A stretch of DNA of 9,777 nt from Acidimicrobiia bacterium (lineage in GTDB: Bacteria > Actinomycetota > Acidimicrobiia > Acidimicrobiales > Bin134). Made by a program: the position numbers and the translations under genes. Each line of letters opens with the position of its first letter. The stretch's first letter is position 1. Below are positions 6,933 to 9,777 of this stretch, piece by piece. The notes under the pieces were generated by a model, which saw only the letters and a program-made list of their open reading frames with translations, was not told where the DNA came from and searched no databases. The DNA lies in NCBI GenBank assembly GCA_009843565.1, contig VYDF01000093.1, forward strand, positions 1 to 9,777. The letters run 5' to 3'.

Positions 6933-7757
6933 GGTGTCGCGGAGTTGGGGCCAACGGGTAGGCATGTCAACGAGCATTCCGTCGGCGCTGGGGCCGTGGT
7001 CGCGCAGCGTTCCCCGCCGCCGGAAGGCAACGTGGTATCTCTCGGGCTGGGACGTCCAGCACACATCCGGGACCAGCCCCGACTCAATAGCGTCGTCGCA
7101 GTCCTCCAGTTCGCTGAGGCGGGCACCGGACAGCCAGGTGGTGCGCTGGAGCACCCACGCCGCCTCGGCCTCTTCGGGACCCAGGGCCTGTTCGCACCAG
7201 CGGACGAAGCCGCCCTTGATTGCACGGCCGGAGAAGGGTTCTGGCGATTCGATTTCCAGTCTGGCGGCCATCCGCCAACGGAGTACTTCCACTCCGTCTC
7301 TCATGATCCAGGCATCAAACGGGGGCTGATACCAGTCGGGCACGGTGGCGTCGTACTGGCGAATGCCGGTTTTGCCCCGGGCCGCATGAAGTACCCCGAG
7401 GACAGCGGCATCGTAGAGGTGGGTGCACTGCTGGCGGACGTCGGTCCAGGCGAATACCTCGGAAGCGGCGATGGTCAGCGGGCAGCCCACCAGCAGTTGG
7501 AGCTGGTCGAGTGCTCCCGCGCACGGCTCCCAGGGCATGCGAGGACCGGCGGCATTCGCCCCGGTGATTCTGGTGCCGTCGTGGGTCAGAGCAGCCTCAT
7601 AGTGGTGCATGTCGTCCTCGAGCCCTACCACCACGGTCCGGTCATCGGGGGCGATCATGCGCAGACGCCGGCGGAATGCACCGCTGCCGTGGCGATTGCG
7701 AATCAGCTCGGGCTGAATATCGTCTTTGGGCACTGGCCGATGTTGGCATACTGGCAC
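6930..7757 (-). CDS. DUF2889-like protein
   Basis: A 275-residue soluble protein with no membrane segment. I assign it to the DUF2889 family from its pattern: a DMHHYEAAL segment (about 49-57), PWEPCAGAL with C79, a following LVG, and then QQCTHLYD with C111 and H113. The conserved Cys/His residues suggest a metal or redox site, but the family's function is unknown. The C-terminal half is rich in Trp, Glu and Arg with no motif I recognise. The GTG at 7757 gives the full frame; GTG 7733 (residue 9) is an alternative that would leave more room for the divergent promoter. It is probably the first gene of the minus-strand operon, since its stop lies 83 bp before moxR with only the repeat and mini-ORF between. 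Whether it works with the MoxR module is open. Confidence 0.82.
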   Translation of the reverse strand: MPVCQHRPVPKDDIQPELIRNRHGSGAFRRRLRMIAPDDRTVVVGLEDDMHHYEAALTHDGTRITGANAAGPRMPWEPCAGALDQLQLLVGCPLTIAASEVFAWTDVRQQCTHLYDAAVLGVLHAARGKTGIRQYDATVPDWYQPPFDAWIMRDGVEVLRWRMAARLEIESPEPFSGRAIKGGFVRWCEQALGPEEAEAAWVLQRTTWLSGARLSELEDCDDAIESGLVPDVCWTSQPERYHVAFRRRGTLRDHGPSADGMLVDMPTRWPQLRDT

Positions 7758-7801
7758 CGGACGACCAGATTCCTTAGCTGGGCAAGTACTGTCAGCTGAT
7801 C
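7758..7801. promoter_or_regulatory. short divergent promoter region, DUF2889 / MFS genes
   Basis: Only 44 bp separate the two annotated starts, so both promoters must lie here or extend into coding sequence. On the plus strand TACTGT (7787-7792) fits an actinobacterial TANNNT -10 and would place the transcript start within a few bases of the GTG at 7802, making a nearly leaderless MFS mRNA. TTGGCA (7743-7748) with CAGATT (7766-7771), 17 bp apart, is another candidate pair. A small dyad AGCTG (7776-7780) / CAGCT (7793-7797) flanks the TACTGT. No good minus-strand promoter was found. Confidence 0.3.
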
Positions 7802-9031
7802 GTGCCTGCCCAGCCCTCTGCGCTTCGCGCTCTGTCTCACCGGTCGTTCCTGCTGTTCTTCATCGGAGTGTCCATCGCTACTACCGGGCAGTTCATGCAG
7901 TCGCTGGCCGTGCCCTTCTATATGAACGAGCTGACTGACTCGAACTTCTGGGTAGGCAGCTCGGCCTTCGCGGTGCTGATCCCGTCGTTGATCATGACCC
8001 CGGTGGCCGGCATCTGGAGCGATCGGATCAGCCGCAAGGCCATCTTGTTCGGATCGTTCTCCCTCCAGCTCGTTTGCTCGGTAGCGTTCTTGGTGCTGTT
8101 CGCCGGGGATCACCTGACCCCATGGCTGATGATCGGACTCCAGGTGGTGGTGGGTGTGGCGTCGGGGTTCCAGTGGGCGCCCACCCAGGCAATGACCTCG
8201 TTGCTCGTGCCGCCAGAAGATCTGCTGTCAGCGGTGCGCTACGTTTCCCTTTCGTTCACCGCTGGTCGAGCCCTCGGTCCGGCCATGGCCGGGCTCACCT
8301 TGCTGAATTGGGGGCCGGGGCCGGCGTTTGCGGTGACCATCGTCGGCTTCGTTCTCGGTTTGGCCTTTATGGCTCCGATCAGGCTTCGACCGGCTGAGCC
8401 GTTTCGGCAGGAGCCGTTCTGGATTCAGTTCCGCCTCGGGTTGGAGTACATCTGGCGCCGCCCGGAGATGCGGCTGGTGGTCGTGACGTCGTTCATTGTG
8501 GCCAGCGTGGGGGCCGTGTTCGCCTTTGCCCTGGTGGCCAGTGTGGCCGACGACGTGTTCGCACTCGGTGATGGAGGCTTGGGCTGGCTCACCGCGACCT
8601 TCGGATTCGGTTCGCTGGTGGTGGGGCTGTACGTGACCCGCCACGGCGACCGCCATGCCCGTTCCCGGGTTGAGATGACCGCCGTGGGCGTTTATGCCCT
8701 GGGAGTGTTGCTGGTGGGAGCCACACCGTGGCTGCTGTTCGGACTCCTGGGCTACTTCGTCTTCGGGGCCGCACACATGGCTCACGGGGTGACGGTGAAC
8801 AGCGCCTTGCAAGTGCAGGTTGACGAGCAGTATCGAGGCCGGGTGATGTCGGTATGGCTGATGTCGGTGCTGGCAGGTTTGCCCATTGGCTCGCTGATCG
8901 GCGGTTTCTTGGGCGACTTGGTTTCCATGCGGTTCGTGCTGCTGCTGTATGGAGGGTTGCTGGCTGTCTTCTGGGCCATCGTGACGGTTCGGTCCAACGG
9001 CTTCGCCGGTTTAGATCGCGGCCCCGAGTGA
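7802..9031 (+). CDS. MFS transporter, MFS_3 / DHA3-type exporter
   Basis: A 409-residue, strongly hydrophobic protein with about 12 membrane helices, as usual for the superfamily. The N-terminus (ALRALSHRSFLLFFIGVSIA then TTGQFMQSLAVPFYMNELT) matches the MFS_3 pattern of a short basic lead, helix 1 and a Q-x2-Q loop. Motif A between helices 2 and 3 is GIWSDRISRK (70-79), including D74 and R75. A degenerate copy, GLYVTRHGDRHARSR, sits between helices 8 and 9. Proteins of this group are proton-driven exporters of drugs, siderophores or other small hydrophobic compounds; the substrate is not visible here. The GTG start gives a normal short cytoplasmic lead before helix 1. There is no clear Shine-Dalgarno, in line with a near-leaderless transcript. 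The TGA stop overlaps a GTG of the next frame (GTGA at 9028-9031), so the two genes may be coupled. Confidence 0.93.
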   Translation: MPAQPSALRALSHRSFLLFFIGVSIATTGQFMQSLAVPFYMNELTDSNFWVGSSAFAVLIPSLIMTPVAGIWSDRISRKAILFGSFSLQLVCSVAFLVLFAGDHLTPWLMIGLQVVVGVASGFQWAPTQAMTSLLVPPEDLLSAVRYVSLSFTAGRALGPAMAGLTLLNWGPGPAFAVTIVGFVLGLAFMAPIRLRPAEPFRQEPFWIQFRLGLEYIWRRPEMRLVVVTSFIVASVGAVFAFALVASVADDVFALGDGGLGWLTATFGFGSLVVGLYVTRHGDRHARSRVEMTAVGVYALGVLLVGATPWLLFGLLGYFVFGAAHMAHGVTVNSALQVQVDEQYRGRVMSVWLMSVLAGLPIGSLIGGFLGDLVSMRFVLLLYGGLLAVFWAIVTVRSNGFAGLDRGPE

Positions 9032-9081
9032 GTCCGCCACAGCAACGTGGAGGTGCGCCAGCAGAGTACGGTCGAAGGGCG

Positions 9082-9777
9082 ATGGAAGCGAACAGCCAAC
9101 TCCCTGGAACGAGGTTGAGCCGAAGGGACCGGTTCTTGCACGAGCCCCGGTTTCGGGATTGGAACTGGGTGGAGACCAACTGGTTCTGTTTCTTCGTGCC
9201 CCAAGAGGCCATGGTCGGGCACCTGCGCTCGCTGTGGCGGCCCACGCTCGGAATCGTGGGGGCCAACGTATTCGTCTATTCCAACCGGGGGCTGGATGCC
9301 GCCGGGGCACTGGCCAACGACATGCACGAGGACCGCTTCGCCATGCCCATGCCGCCCCACAACCTGGACGATTACCGCCTCGACAACGGCATATCTGTGC
9401 GCCAGACCGAGGCTTTCCAACGTTGGGAAGTGCGATATGACGGCGCCGACGGAACGGTGTTCGATTTGGAGTACACCGCGTTGATGCCTCCGGTTGAGGT
9501 GGGCGAGGTCAAGGTGGCGGGCGCGGGGGAGGGGTTCGGGTCGATCCAGCGCTCCGATGCAGCGTTGTCTCACGGGCACATCGACCAGACACTGCACGTT
9601 TCGGGGGAGGTAGTGGTAAACGGCGAGCGGTTCGAGGTGGACTGCGCAGTCAACCGGGACCACTCCTGGGGGCCCCGCCGGGAATCGGTGGCCAAGCTGG
9701 GATGCGGCAACTTCGACGACGGCCACTGGGGCGACGACTTCCACTTCCTGGTTCAGACTCGCAACGACGCTCCCGAC
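9082..9777 (+). CDS. DUF7065/DUF7064-like (CrtC/AttH-type fold) protein, 5' part, runs off the window
   Basis: The frame is open to the last base: 232 codons from ATG 9082 with no stop. An N-terminal part reads WNWVETNWFCFFVPQE (27-42), then RPTLG (53-57). A later block has SHGHIDQTLHVSGEVVVNG and then RDHSWGPR (192-199). The D-x-SWG-x-R motif and the beta-rich, Trp-rich layout resemble the lipocalin-like CrtC/AttH group, annotated as DUF7065 and DUF7064 in actinobacteria. This is recognition from memory and moderately sure. Those proteins may bind or modify hydrophobic compounds; the function here is unknown. Start choice: ATG 9082 has a purine run GAAGGG just upstream, close to the start. 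An in-frame GTG at 9028 overlaps the MFS stop as GTGA and would add 18 residues (SPPQQRGGAPAEYGRRA and so on) that look non-conserved. Likely in one transcript with the MFS gene. Confidence 0.75.
   Translation, partial: MEANSQLPGTRLSRRDRFLHEPRFRDWNWVETNWFCFFVPQEAMVGHLRSLWRPTLGIVGANVFVYSNRGLDAAGALANDMHEDRFAMPMPPHNLDDYRLDNGISVRQTEAFQRWEVRYDGADGTVFDLEYTALMPPVEVGEVKVAGAGEGFGSIQRSDAALSHGHIDQTLHVSGEVVVNGERFEVDCAVNRDHSWGPRRESVAKLGCGNFDDGHWGDDFHFLVQTRNDAPD

Noticed and set aside
6945..7799. Plus-strand open frame (284 codons) opposite the DUF2889 gene.
   Set aside because: Gly/His-rich with no motif. The minus frame shows the Cys/His pattern of DUF2889 and a logical junction with moxR.
8782..9744. 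Minus-strand open frame (320 codons) across the MFS end and the last gene.
   Set aside because: It spans two plus-strand genes with recognisable proteins and shows no domain of its own.

Overview
The window looks like a chromosomal segment of a high-GC Actinomycetota genome. The support is strongly G/C-ending codons, several GTG starts, short or overlapping gene junctions, and families common in that phylum: DUF3040, DUF2889, and a MoxR / DUF58 / transglutaminase gene set. I suspect Acidimicrobiia, but that is a guess from overall flavour rather than from a marker gene. Nine substantial genes fill almost the whole window. The largest gap between genes is 78 bp, so no stretch over 300 bases lacks a gene. 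I saw no tRNA, rRNA, insertion sequence or CRISPR array.

Left part, plus strand (1-2258): the 3' end of a Nudix hydrolase, then a complete Y-family DNA polymerase IV (dinB) three bases later, then a two-helix DUF3040 membrane protein. Nudix and dinB probably share a transcript. DUF3040 follows a 78-bp gap holding a clean 7-bp inverted repeat and may have its own promoter.

Centre, minus strand (2188-7757, transcribed right to left): DUF2889 protein, a possible 17-codon mini-ORF, MoxR AAA+ ATPase, DUF58 protein, and a large membrane transglutaminase (TgpA/DUF3488 type). The junctions are tight (repeat-bearing, 13 bp, and a 4-bp ATGA overlap), so this reads as one operon. The last three genes are a recurrent module thought to act at the cell envelope: a MoxR chaperone-like ATPase, a membrane-anchored DUF58 partner, and an enzyme with an extracytoplasmic transglutaminase fold. 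The 3' end of the transglutaminase gene overlaps the DUF3040 gene antisense by 71 bp.

Right part, plus strand (7802-9777): an MFS_3-type exporter gene divergent from DUF2889, followed directly by a partial gene resembling the DUF7065/DUF7064 (CrtC/AttH-like) proteins. Their ends touch and may be translationally coupled.

The most unusual structure is at the DUF2889-moxR junction. A 27-bp sequence carrying stop codon, weak ribosome-binding purines and start codon is present twice, 67 bp apart, so a 17-codon reading frame is framed between two nearly identical stop/start cassettes.
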